Below are positions 46,425-55,345 of a stretch of 64,000 nt of DNA, in pieces; within the stretch, counting starts at the first letter, position 1; each line of letters begins with the position of its first letter. The notes beneath the pieces were generated by a model. It was given only the letters and a program-made list of their open reading frames with translations. It had not been told where the DNA came from and did no database searches. The stretch is from an uncultured Bacteroidales bacterium. Lineage in GTDB: Bacteria > Bacteroidota > Bacteroidia > Bacteroidales > F082. The position numbers and the translations under genes were made by a program. The stretch lies in contig CAJOEZ010000024.1 of the NCBI GenBank assembly GCA_905233685.1, positions 1-64,000 of the forward strand, in the 5' to 3' direction.

Positions 46425-48431
46425 ATGAACTTCAAACTGACTTCCGATTTCCAGCCCACTGGCGACCAGCCTGAAGCCATCAAGGAATTGGTCGATGGCA
46501 TCCGGCGCGGCGACCGTGCCCAGACGCTGCTTGGCGTGACGGGTTCGGGCAAGACGTTCACCATCGCGAATGTCTTGGCCCAACTGAACCGTCCGGCCTT
46601 GGTGCTGAGCCACAACAAGACCCTCGCGGCGCAACTTTACGGCGAGTTCAAGCAGTTTTTCCCCGAAAACGCGGTGGAGTATTTCGTTTCCTATTACGAC
46701 TACTACCAGCCTGAGGCATTCATTCCGGCCACGAACACCTATATCGAAAAGGACTTGGCCATCAACATGGAAATCGACAAGATGCGCTTGGCCACGACTT
46801 CGGCTTTACTTTCGGGACGGCGCGACATTATCGTAGTTTCTTCAGTGTCATGTCTTTACGGTATCGGCAACCCCGAGGACTTCGGCAAAAACGTGATTTA
46901 TTTGGAACGCGGGATGAAAACCACTCGCGACGATGTGGCGAAGGCTTTGGTCGGGGCGTTGTATGTGCGCAATGAGATTGAGTTCACGCAGGGCAAGTTC
47001 AGGGTGAAAGGGGAGACGATGGATGTGTTTCCGGCCTACGCCGATTACGCCTACCGCATCGTGTTTTGGGACGACGAAATCGACAGCCTTGAGATGTTCA
47101 ACCCCGTGACGGGCAGACGGATGGAGGAACTTTCCGAACTGACCATTTTCCCCGCCAACATTTTCGTGACCTCGCAAGCCAAACTCAACGCCGCCGTGAC
47201 GGAGATTCAGGACGACATGTTCAAGCAGGCCGAGTATTTCCGAGAAATCGGCAAGCCGTTGGAAGCCAAGCGTTTGGAAGACCGCGTGAATTTCGATATT
47301 GAGATGATGAAGGAGTTGGGCTATTGCTCTGGCATTGAGAACTATTCGCGCTATTTCGACGGGCGCAGTCCGGGGACGCGGCCTTTCTGCCTCCTCGACT
47401 ATTTCCCCGACGACTTCATCACCGTGATTGACGAGAGCCATGTCACCGTGCCGCAGATTCGCGGGATGCACGGCGGCGACCGCTCGCGCAAGCAAACCTT
47501 GGTGGAATACGGTTTCCGGCTGCCTTCGGCTTTGGATAACCGGCCTTTGCAATTCGATGAGTTTGAGTCGCTTACGGGACAAACTATCTATGTCAGCGCC
47601 ACGCCTGCCGACTTTGAGTTGCAGCAGAGCGAGGGCGTGTATGTGGAGCAGGTGATTCGACCCACGGGTTTGCTCGACCCGATCATTGAAGTGCGCCCCA
47701 GTCTGAATCAAGTCGATGACCTCATCGATGAAATTCATAAGGTGACGGAGAAGAACCAGCGCGTTTTGGTCACCACCTTGACCAAACGCATGGCCGAAGA
47801 ACTGAATACCTACCTTAACGGATTGAAAATCAAGACGCGGTATATCCATTCCGATGTGGATACTATGGAGCGTGTGGAGATTTTGCAAGGCCTCCGTATG
47901 GGCGATTTTGACGTGTTGGTGGGCGTGAATTTGCTTCGTGAGGGTTTGGACTTACCCGAAGTCAGCCTTGTGGCCATCCTCGATGCCGACAAGGAAGGCT
48001 TCCTGCGTTCTGAGCGTTCCCTGACGCAGACTGCAGGCCGCGCTGCCCGCAACGCCGAGAGCAAGGTCATCATGTACGCCGATACCATCACCGACTCGAT
48101 GCGCAAGACCATCGACGAAACCGCTCGCCGTCGCGCCAAGCAAATGGCTTACAATGAGGTACATGGCATTGTGCCCAAGACCATTGTCAAGGCCATTGAC
48201 AATTCACTTGGCACTCTGAAGGGAACCCAGCCTGTGCCTTATTCCCAATCCGACCTTCCGACGAGCATGGCCGCTGAAAGTCAGGCGGTTTATATGTCGA
48301 AAGAGCAGATTCAGAAGGCCATCGCGCAGGCCAAGAAGAACATGGAGAAAGCCGTCAAGGAGATGGACTTCCTCGCGGCGGCGAAGTATCGCGACGAGAT
48401 GGTGGCGTTGCAGGAGCGGGTGAAAGACTAA
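46425..48431 (+). CDS. uvrB: Excinuclease ABC subunit B
   Basis: 668 residues, the usual length. Walker A GVTGSGKT, the beta-hairpin region YYDYYQPEAFIP, DESHVTVPQIRGMHGGDRSRK, helicase motifs FDVLVGVNLLREGLDLPEV and QTAGRAARN, and the C-terminal UVR motif (EMDFLAAAKYRDEMVALQER) that binds UvrC. It loads onto damaged DNA with UvrA in nucleotide excision repair. Located 62 bases after two tRNA genes on the same strand. Confidence 0.96.
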   Translation: MNFKLTSDFQPTGDQPEAIKELVDGIRRGDRAQTLLGVTGSGKTFTIANVLAQLNRPALVLSHNKTLAAQLYGEFKQFFPENAVEYFVSYYDYYQPEAFIPATNTYIEKDLAINMEIDKMRLATTSALLSGRRDIIVVSSVSCLYGIGNPEDFGKNVIYLERGMKTTRDDVAKALVGALYVRNEIEFTQGKFRVKGETMDVFPAYADYAYRIVFWDDEIDSLEMFNPVTGRRMEELSELTIFPANIFVTSQAKLNAAVTEIQDDMFKQAEYFREIGKPLEAKRLEDRVNFDIEMMKELGYCSGIENYSRYFDGRSPGTRPFCLLDYFPDDFITVIDESHVTVPQIRGMHGGDRSRKQTLVEYGFRLPSALDNRPLQFDEFESLTGQTIYVSATPADFELQQSEGVYVEQVIRPTGLLDPIIEVRPSLNQVDDLIDEIHKVTEKNQRVLVTTLTKRMAEELNTYLNGLKIKTRYIHSDVDTMERVEILQGLRMGDFDVLVGVNLLREGLDLPEVSLVAILDADKEGFLRSERSLTQTAGRAARNAESKVIMYADTITDSMRKTIDETARRRAKQMAYNEVHGIVPKTIVKAIDNSLGTLKGTQPVPYSQSDLPTSMAAESQAVYMSKEQIQKAIAQAKKNMEKAVKEMDFLAAAKYRDEMVALQERVKD

Positions 48432-48465
48432 TTTCCCAGCCCCGCCAACTTTTTCCTGCCTTTTC

Positions 48466-48496
48466 TTTGCATTGTAACAGAATTATTGTAATTTTG
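48466..48496 (+). promoter_or_regulatory. Promoter for the giant LRR protein
   Basis: TTTG at 48466-48469 and TAATTTTG at 48489-48496, 19-base spacer, about 60 bases before the ATG at 48557. Confidence 0.7.
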
Positions 48497-48556
48497 CTCC
48501 CACCTAATCTCCTCAAAGCCTAAAAAATAGGACAAATAATCTAAATTTATAACTCT

Positions 48557-51500
48557 ATGAACGTAAGAATTATACTCCGAAAAGGGGCGACCCGACTCGC
48601 CCTGCTCATCCTACTGCTGAGTGCGGCGGGAATGACGAACGCTATGGCCCAAACCTTCACCTTGGGCAACCTCAACTACTCCCTCAACAACGATGGAGCT
48701 TCCGTGACCGTGATTGGCCACGTGGACGGCCAAAACGCCACCGGCGAGCTGGTGATTCCCGAAAGCGTGGAGCTTTATGGCACTACTTATCCTGTGACTG
48801 CGATTGGCAACAATGCTTTTAGTGGCTGTAATGGCTTAACTGGCTCTCTTGTGATTCCCAATTCGGTGATTACCATTGGCAATGAGGCTTTTCGTGGCTG
48901 TTCTGGCTTTACAGGCACTCTGACCATTGGCAGTTCGGTTCAAAGCATTGGATATGAGGCTTTTTACAATTGTTATGGTTTTGTAGGTGATTTAACTATT
49001 CCTGAAAGTGTGACTTATGTCTATTACCGCGCATTTCAGTATTGCAATGGTTTCACTTGCCTAAATTACAATGCTACTAACTGTGGCCTTTATAATTCAA
49101 GCTGGTTGTCTAATTCCATTACAACCTTAAACATCGGTGACAATGTGCAAGTAATACCTGCCTCTTTCTTGACAAACCGCACTTCTTTCACTGGCGAATT
49201 GGTTATTCCCGAATCAGTTACTTCAATTGGCAGTGACGCTTTTTATGGCTGTACAGGCTTCACGGGTTCGCTCAATATTCCTGAATCGGTTACGACCATC
49301 CAAAACAATGCTTTTCGTGGGTGCAACGGCTTAACGGGTTTGAATCTTGGAAATGCTGTGACTACCATTGGTGATAACGCTTTCGATGGTTGCACAGGCT
49401 TTACGGGTTCGCTCACCATTCCTAACTCGGTGAACAGCATCGGTGCCAATGCTTTCTCGGGCTGTACAGGCTTTTCTGGCACATTAACGCTCGGAAACTC
49501 ATTGACGCAAATTGGCAACACGGCCTTCTTCGGGGCTTGCCAAGGCTTCACTTCGTTTATCGTGCTGCCTGTGGTGCCGCCCACGCTTGGCAACAATGTC
49601 TTTGTCAGCATGGATTACGGCATGACCGTTTCGGTGCCTTGCGGCTCGTTGGAGGCCTATCAGAGCGCTACGGGCTGGAGCGTGTTCACTGACCTTCAGG
49701 AAACCGACCCTTGCTTGTGGGCAATTTCAGCCTCGGCTACTCCTAACGTGGGTGGCACAGTAAGTGGCGGCGGTCTTTACTATCAGGGGCAGACCTGCAC
49801 CCTGACAGCCATGCCCTTAGGCGATTTTGTGTTCAGTCGTTGGACGGAAGATGGCATAGAAGTCTCGACTAACCCTGTCTTCACCTTTACAGTGGAAGGG
49901 AACCGCACCCTTGTGGCCCAGTTCATCCGCCCCAACTACATCTACTTCGTTGACCCCAACGTAGAAGCCCGCTGCTTGGAGCTTTGGGACACCGATGGCG
50001 ATGGTAACCTTTCCTACGATGAAGCTGCCGCAGTGACTAATTTGGGACAGGCTTTCCGCAACAATGACAACATCACCTCTTTCAATGAATTGCAGTATTT
50101 TACGGGACTTGCCTCACTTAATAGCGAGGAGTTTTACAATTGTGAATACCTTGTTTCCATTACCCTTCCTGTAGGACTTACTACGATTGGATACTATTCT
50201 TTCAATGATTGTTATAGATTGACTACTGTTGTTCTTCCCGAAGGCCTTACCTCAATTGGAGGCAGTGCTTTTGAGCATTGCAGTACTTTATCGTCCATCA
50301 CTCTTCCCGAAAGCCTCACCTCAATTGGTGAGTATGCTTTCCAATATTGTTATGCTTTGGCATCTATCAACCTTCCTGAAGGCCTCTCTTCAATAGGGTA
50401 CTATGCTTTCTATGATTGCAATGCCTTGACTTCCATCATCATTCCAGAAAGTATCACTTCTATTAGCTATAGAGCTTTCTCTTCTTGCGATGCTTTGTCA
50501 TCGGTCACTTTACCCTCAAGCCTTACTTCGATTCAATTTGAAGCATTTAGAAATTGCACTTCATTATCGTCTATCACACTTCCCGAAAGCCTTACCTCAA
50601 TTGGAAACAATGCTTTTGAATACTGCAATGCCTTGTCGTCCATCGATGCGCTGGCGGTGGTGCCGCCTACTTTAGGCTCCAATGTTTTCAACGGCTTCAA
50701 CCTTTACAATGTGGTGGTCAACGTGCCTTGCAACACCACCGCTGACTATCAGAGTGCAAGCGGCTGGGATGTGTTCACCAACTTCCAGGAATCCAACGAA
50801 TGCTTCTATGATGTCACTGTTTCGTTCAGCCCCGAGATAGCGGGAACGGTGACTGGTGCGGGCACCTATCAGCGGGGCGAAATGTGTACTTTGACCGCCA
50901 CGCCAGCCGAAGGCCGCGACTTCGTTTGTTGGATGGAAAACGGACAAGTTTACTCCACGGAGACGAGCTTCTCGTTCTTTGTGACGGGTTCGAGGAGTTT
51001 CGGGGCGGTGTTCACGGCCCTGCCTTCCGAAATCATCGCCTTCCTTGACGCGAGGGTGAAAGCCATTTGCGTGGAACACTGGGACATCGACGGCGATGGC
51101 GAGTTGAGCTATTCCGAAGCCGCCGCCGTGACGGATTTGGGCAACTGGTTCCAAGGCAACACCGAAATCATGTTGTTCAATGAGTTGCAGTATTTCACGG
51201 GATTGTCAACCATTGGCCCCAACGCTTTCAAGGATTGCAGCCTGCTGAATTTCATCGTGTTGCCCAATAATTTGACTTCGATTGGAAATTCCGCATTTTA
51301 CAATTGTAGCGGTTTGATTGGTGGCCTCACCATTCCTGACTCCGTCATCAAGATTGAGGACTATGCCTTTTACAATTGCAGCGGTTTCATGGGCTTGCTG
51401 ACCATTGGTGAATCTGTTCAGAGGATTGGAAACTACGCTTTCTACAATTGCCGCAATTTCACGGGCAGCATTGTCATTCCCAACTCTGTTACCTACATCG

Positions 51501-54500
51501 GCAATTATGCTTTTTATGGCAGCACGGCCTATTGGGGCACGCTGACCCTTGGCGAGAACGTGCGAACCATTGGTAACTACGCTTTCTACGGCTGCAACGG
51601 CCTTGTGGGCGACATTGTGATTCCTAATTCCGTGACCACGATTGGAGCCTATGCTTTCTATGACTGCCACAGTTTTGGAGGCACATTGACGCTTGGCAAC
51701 TCCGTGACTTCGATTGGAAACAATGCTTTCAGAGAGTGCTACAACCTTACGGGTGACCTTGTGATTCCTAACTCCGTGACAACGATAGGATACGAAGCGT
51801 TCCGCAATTGCTCTGGTTTTACAGGCACATTGACCATTGGAAATTCCGTGGCCACAATTGGAGAGGCCGCTTTTTACTATTGCAACGGACTTGTTGGCGA
51901 TATTGATATTCCTCATTCCGTGACTACGATTGAACAAGGTGCTTTTGCCAATTGCAACGGATTTACGGGCAGTCTGACGATACCCAGTTCCGTGACCTGG
52001 ATTGGAAAAGGCGCATTTTATTATTGCACTGCAATTTCGGAAGTGAATTATAATGTGACAAGTCATCCAGATATTTCAATTGGCGATTATTATTATAATT
52101 ATTCTTATATGCCGCCTTTTTATTACTGTGGAGGCCATCTGAATATAGGCGACAATGTAATTATGATACCATGTAATATGTTTAGAGAGGCTGATTTCAC
52201 TGGCACTCTGACCATTCCCAATTCCATCATCACCATCAGGGATTATGCTTTCTACCGTTGTGACCAATTGACTGGCACTTTGGTATTTCCCAACTCGATG
52301 AACACCATTGGAGTCAATGCTTTCCAATACTGCACGGGCTTCACGGAGGTCATCATGGGTATCAATTTGATGATTGTGGGCAACCGCTCGTTTAGCAACT
52401 GCACGGGCTTGCAGAAAGTCATCCTTCCGGATGTGGTCACCGTCATCGGCATCGAGGCCTTCAGGTATTGCAGCCAATTGGCCGAGGTGAACATGCAGGC
52501 ACCCGAAGCGCCGTCTATCGGCTGGGATGTGTTCTCCGACAATGCCCAGGGCAGAATCATCACCATTCCTTGCGGCATGACGGAAAACTATTCAGAAGGC
52601 TATTGGGAAGAGTGGGCAGATGCCTTGGTGGAGATGTGTGACGACAACATAATCACGGTGTTAGTCGATCCCACCATTGCAGGAAGCGCAACAGGCGGAG
52701 GCACCTTCAACTACAGCCAGATTTGCACCCTCACCGCCACGAGCAATTTGGGCTATCCTTTCCTCTATTGGACGAGAAACGGTGTGATAGTCTCGACAGA
52801 GCCGGTCTATAGCTTCGGTGTCACCGAGTCGTGCACCTACGTAGCCAACTTCTCGCAAGAACCTGTTTCCTACGACATTACTGTGGCTTCCAACATGCAA
52901 GAAGCCGGCACGGCAAGCGGCGCAGGTACCTTCCTTTATGGCGCACAGGCCATAGTGAGTGCCACGGCGAACGAGGGCTATCATTTCGTCAACTGGACGA
53001 AGGACGGCGTGGCGGTTTCCACTTCGGCCATTTATGCCTTCACCGTGACGGAGGCGGGCGACTATGTGGCCAACTTCGCCCCGAACAACTACGACATCCT
53101 CGCCGAGGCCAACCCGACCGCAGGCGGCAGCGTCACGGGAAGCGGCACTTACGGCCACAACACGACGGTCACCTTGACCGCCACGGCCAATACGGGCTAT
53201 ACCTTTATTAATTGGACGAAGGACGGCACCGAGGTCTCGACCGAAACTACCTATAGCTTCATCGCTACGGAGTCGGCCAACTATGTGGCTCATTTCGAGC
53301 TGAACAGCTTCGAAATCACTGCCGAGGCCAATCCGGCCGAGGGCGGTACGGTGGAAGGCGCTGGCACCTATTATTATGGCAGCACCGCCACGCTGGTTGC
53401 CATGCCTAACGAGGGCTATCCTTTCGTCAACTGGACCAAGAATGGCATGGTGGTCTCCACCAACACGACTTACAGCTTCGTCGTGACGGAGGCTAACAAT
53501 TATGTGGCTAACTTCAACGAGGAGGCCATCTATTATGAAATCACCGCCGAGGCCAATCCTGAAGAAGGCGGCACGGTGACGGGCGCAGGTACATACGGCC
53601 ACGGCGCCATTGCCACGCTGACCGCAACGCCCAATCCTTATTACGACTTCCTCTATTGGACAAAGGATGGAGCGGCAGTCAGCACCGACACCATCATCAG
53701 CTTCACCGTTACCGAGTCCGCCGACTATGTGGCTCACTTCGAGGCTTACACTTACGAGATTTCATTGGCGGTCAATGTTGAGGAAGGCGGCACCGTCACT
53801 GGAGGCGGCACTTACAGCTATGGCGAGACCGTCACGGTGACGGCCATCCCGAACGAGGGCTACAGCTTCGTCAGTTGGGTGGAGAACGACAGCATTGTGG
53901 TCTCCACCGATGCCGAATATTCCTTCATCGCTTCCGCCGACAGAAGCCTGACAGCCAACTTCAGCCTGAACATCTACCTCATCGCTGTGGCTGCCAATCC
54001 TATGGAAGGCGGCATGGTGGAAGGTGGCGGCGCGTTCCATTATGGCGGCGAAGTCGTCATGACCGCAGTTCCCAATACGGGCTATTCCTTCGTCAATTGG
54101 ATGGAGAATGGTGAGGTGGTCTCGTATGATGCCACATACACCTTCATCGTGACCTCCAGCCGGAACTTGGTCGTTAACTTCGAGCTGACCGACATCACCC
54201 AAACCACGAACCTCGGAACAGGATGGAACTGGTATTCCACTTACATTGAGCAGTCGGACATCGACGGCTTGGGTCAGTTGGAGAACAGCCTCTATAACAA
54301 CGGCTTGTTGATTAAGTCGAGAAACGAAGGCTTTGTGGAATATTACAACATCAACGGCATGACGGGCTGGTATGGCAACTTGGAGAACATCGGCAACGAG
54401 CAGATGTACAAGATTAAAGTCGGCGCGCCTTGCAACGCCAGCATCACCGGCTATGTTGCGCAGCCTGCCGACCACCCCATCACCCTCTATAACGGCTACA

Positions 54501-55345
54501 ACTGGATTGGATTTCCCTATGCTCAAGCCGTGAACGTGGAGGTGGCCTTGGAAGGCTTCGTTCCTGAAACGAACGACATCATCAAGGGAAGAGACGGATA
54601 CACGACCTATTACTCCTACGAAGGAAGCAGCATGTGGTTCGGTTCCTTGAACAGCTTCGAGCCTGGTCAGGGCTATATGTACAAGTCGAACAGCGCGGAG
54701 CCGAAGGTTTTGACCATCCAGACGGGACGCGGCGAGTTGGCTTTGGCCAACATCACGGCTGAAGGCAATGTGTTCAGTCCGAGAGGGGAGAACTTTGCTG
54801 ACAACATGACCATCACCGCCTTTGTTGAACTCGACGGCATAGAGCTTCGTTCTGAGGCTTACGAACTGGCCGCTTTCGCAGGCGACGAGTGCCGTGGCAG
54901 CATCAAGTTGATGTATGTTGAGCCTCTCCAGCGCTATTTGGCTTTCCTGACCGTATTCGGAGAAGGCGAGGAAACTTTGCGTTTCCGCCTCACCGACGGC
55001 ATGGAAACGGCGTTTGCCAAGGACGAATTGACCTTCGTTGTCGACGGCGTGGCAGGCAGTTTGACTGAGCCTTACGTGGTTCGTTTTGGCGAATTGACCG
55101 GCATCGACGAGGACGAAACCGCCTTCGTGAAGGTCTATCCCAATCCTTCCCATGGAGTGTATTGCATTGAAGGACAGGGCATCAGTAGGGTAGAGGTGTA
55201 CGACGGTCTCGGCCAGCTCGTCCATACTGAGGAAGGTGGCAGCGATTGCATGAGCCTCAACTTGAGTAACCGTGCCAACGGTGTGTACGTGCTTCGCGTC
55301 ATCACTGAAGGCGGAGTGAAGAACCAAAGGATCATTAAGCAATGA
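48557..55345 (+). CDS. Giant BspA-type leucine-rich-repeat surface protein, T9SS-sorted
   Basis: 2262 residues with signal peptide to about residue 31 (ALLILLLSAAGMTNAMAQ). BspA-like LRR (LRR_5) blocks, with repeats such as IPNSVTTIGNEAFRGCSGFTG, occupy about 55-390, 520-730 and 880-1345. Two EF-hand-like loops (DTDGDGNLSYDEA and DIDGDGELSYSEA) introduce blocks 2 and 3. Nine divergent InlB B-type (Flg_new_2) repeats with the GYxFVNWTKDG core lie between and after the blocks, five or six of them in tandem at ~1430-1880. Then come a twin GWNW module, a ~105-residue CGEECRG-type module and a T9SS type A sorting domain (VKVYPNPSHGVYCIEGQG to the end). Probably a surface adhesin. The start of the next gene overlaps the stop. 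Confidence 0.9.
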   Translation: MNVRIILRKGATRLALLILLLSAAGMTNAMAQTFTLGNLNYSLNNDGASVTVIGHVDGQNATGELVIPESVELYGTTYPVTAIGNNAFSGCNGLTGSLVIPNSVITIGNEAFRGCSGFTGTLTIGSSVQSIGYEAFYNCYGFVGDLTIPESVTYVYYRAFQYCNGFTCLNYNATNCGLYNSSWLSNSITTLNIGDNVQVIPASFLTNRTSFTGELVIPESVTSIGSDAFYGCTGFTGSLNIPESVTTIQNNAFRGCNGLTGLNLGNAVTTIGDNAFDGCTGFTGSLTIPNSVNSIGANAFSGCTGFSGTLTLGNSLTQIGNTAFFGACQGFTSFIVLPVVPPTLGNNVFVSMDYGMTVSVPCGSLEAYQSATGWSVFTDLQETDPCLWAISASATPNVGGTVSGGGLYYQGQTCTLTAMPLGDFVFSRWTEDGIEVSTNPVFTFTVEGNRTLVAQFIRPNYIYFVDPNVEARCLELWDTDGDGNLSYDEAAAVTNLGQAFRNNDNITSFNELQYFTGLASLNSEEFYNCEYLVSITLPVGLTTIGYYSFNDCYRLTTVVLPEGLTSIGGSAFEHCSTLSSITLPESLTSIGEYAFQYCYALASINLPEGLSSIGYYAFYDCNALTSIIIPESITSISYRAFSSCDALSSVTLPSSLTSIQFEAFRNCTSLSSITLPESLTSIGNNAFEYCNALSSIDALAVVPPTLGSNVFNGFNLYNVVVNVPCNTTADYQSASGWDVFTNFQESNECFYDVTVSFSPEIAGTVTGAGTYQRGEMCTLTATPAEGRDFVCWMENGQVYSTETSFSFFVTGSRSFGAVFTALPSEIIAFLDARVKAICVEHWDIDGDGELSYSEAAAVTDLGNWFQGNTEIMLFNELQYFTGLSTIGPNAFKDCSLLNFIVLPNNLTSIGNSAFYNCSGLIGGLTIPDSVIKIEDYAFYNCSGFMGLLTIGESVQRIGNYAFYNCRNFTGSIVIPNSVTYIGNYAFYGSTAYWGTLTLGENVRTIGNYAFYGCNGLVGDIVIPNSVTTIGAYAFYDCHSFGGTLTLGNSVTSIGNNAFRECYNLTGDLVIPNSVTTIGYEAFRNCSGFTGTLTIGNSVATIGEAAFYYCNGLVGDIDIPHSVTTIEQGAFANCNGFTGSLTIPSSVTWIGKGAFYYCTAISEVNYNVTSHPDISIGDYYYNYSYMPPFYYCGGHLNIGDNVIMIPCNMFREADFTGTLTIPNSIITIRDYAFYRCDQLTGTLVFPNSMNTIGVNAFQYCTGFTEVIMGINLMIVGNRSFSNCTGLQKVILPDVVTVIGIEAFRYCSQLAEVNMQAPEAPSIGWDVFSDNAQGRIITIPCGMTENYSEGYWEEWADALVEMCDDNIITVLVDPTIAGSATGGGTFNYSQICTLTATSNLGYPFLYWTRNGVIVSTEPVYSFGVTESCTYVANFSQEPVSYDITVASNMQEAGTASGAGTFLYGAQAIVSATANEGYHFVNWTKDGVAVSTSAIYAFTVTEAGDYVANFAPNNYDILAEANPTAGGSVTGSGTYGHNTTVTLTATANTGYTFINWTKDGTEVSTETTYSFIATESANYVAHFELNSFEITAEANPAEGGTVEGAGTYYYGSTATLVAMPNEGYPFVNWTKNGMVVSTNTTYSFVVTEANNYVANFNEEAIYYEITAEANPEEGGTVTGAGTYGHGAIATLTATPNPYYDFLYWTKDGAAVSTDTIISFTVTESADYVAHFEAYTYEISLAVNVEEGGTVTGGGTYSYGETVTVTAIPNEGYSFVSWVENDSIVVSTDAEYSFIASADRSLTANFSLNIYLIAVAANPMEGGMVEGGGAFHYGGEVVMTAVPNTGYSFVNWMENGEVVSYDATYTFIVTSSRNLVVNFELTDITQTTNLGTGWNWYSTYIEQSDIDGLGQLENSLYNNGLLIKSRNEGFVEYYNINGMTGWYGNLENIGNEQMYKIKVGAPCNASITGYVAQPADHPITLYNGYNWIGFPYAQAVNVEVALEGFVPETNDIIKGRDGYTTYYSYEGSSMWFGSLNSFEPGQGYMYKSNSAEPKVLTIQTGRGELALANITAEGNVFSPRGENFADNMTITAFVELDGIELRSEAYELAAFAGDECRGSIKLMYVEPLQRYLAFLTVFGEGEETLRFRLTDGMETAFAKDELTFVVDGVAGSLTEPYVVRFGELTGIDEDETAFVKVYPNPSHGVYCIEGQGISRVEVYDGLGQLVHTEEGGSDCMSLNLSNRANGVYVLRVITEGGVKNQRIIKQ

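Noticed and set aside
46066-46618. N-terminal extension of the DUF4301 gene to 46618
   Set aside because: The extension would read antisense through two tRNA-Leu genes and the start of uvrB.
51206-52066. Repetitive minus-strand frame opposite the LRR gene that looks like a repeat protein
   Set aside because: Its repeats are the reverse complement of the LRR_5 repeats on the plus strand, which carry the signal peptide and T9SS domain.
53762-55342. 526-codon minus-strand frame opposite the end of the LRR gene
   Set aside because: Shadow of the coding strand; no recognisable domain or start context.
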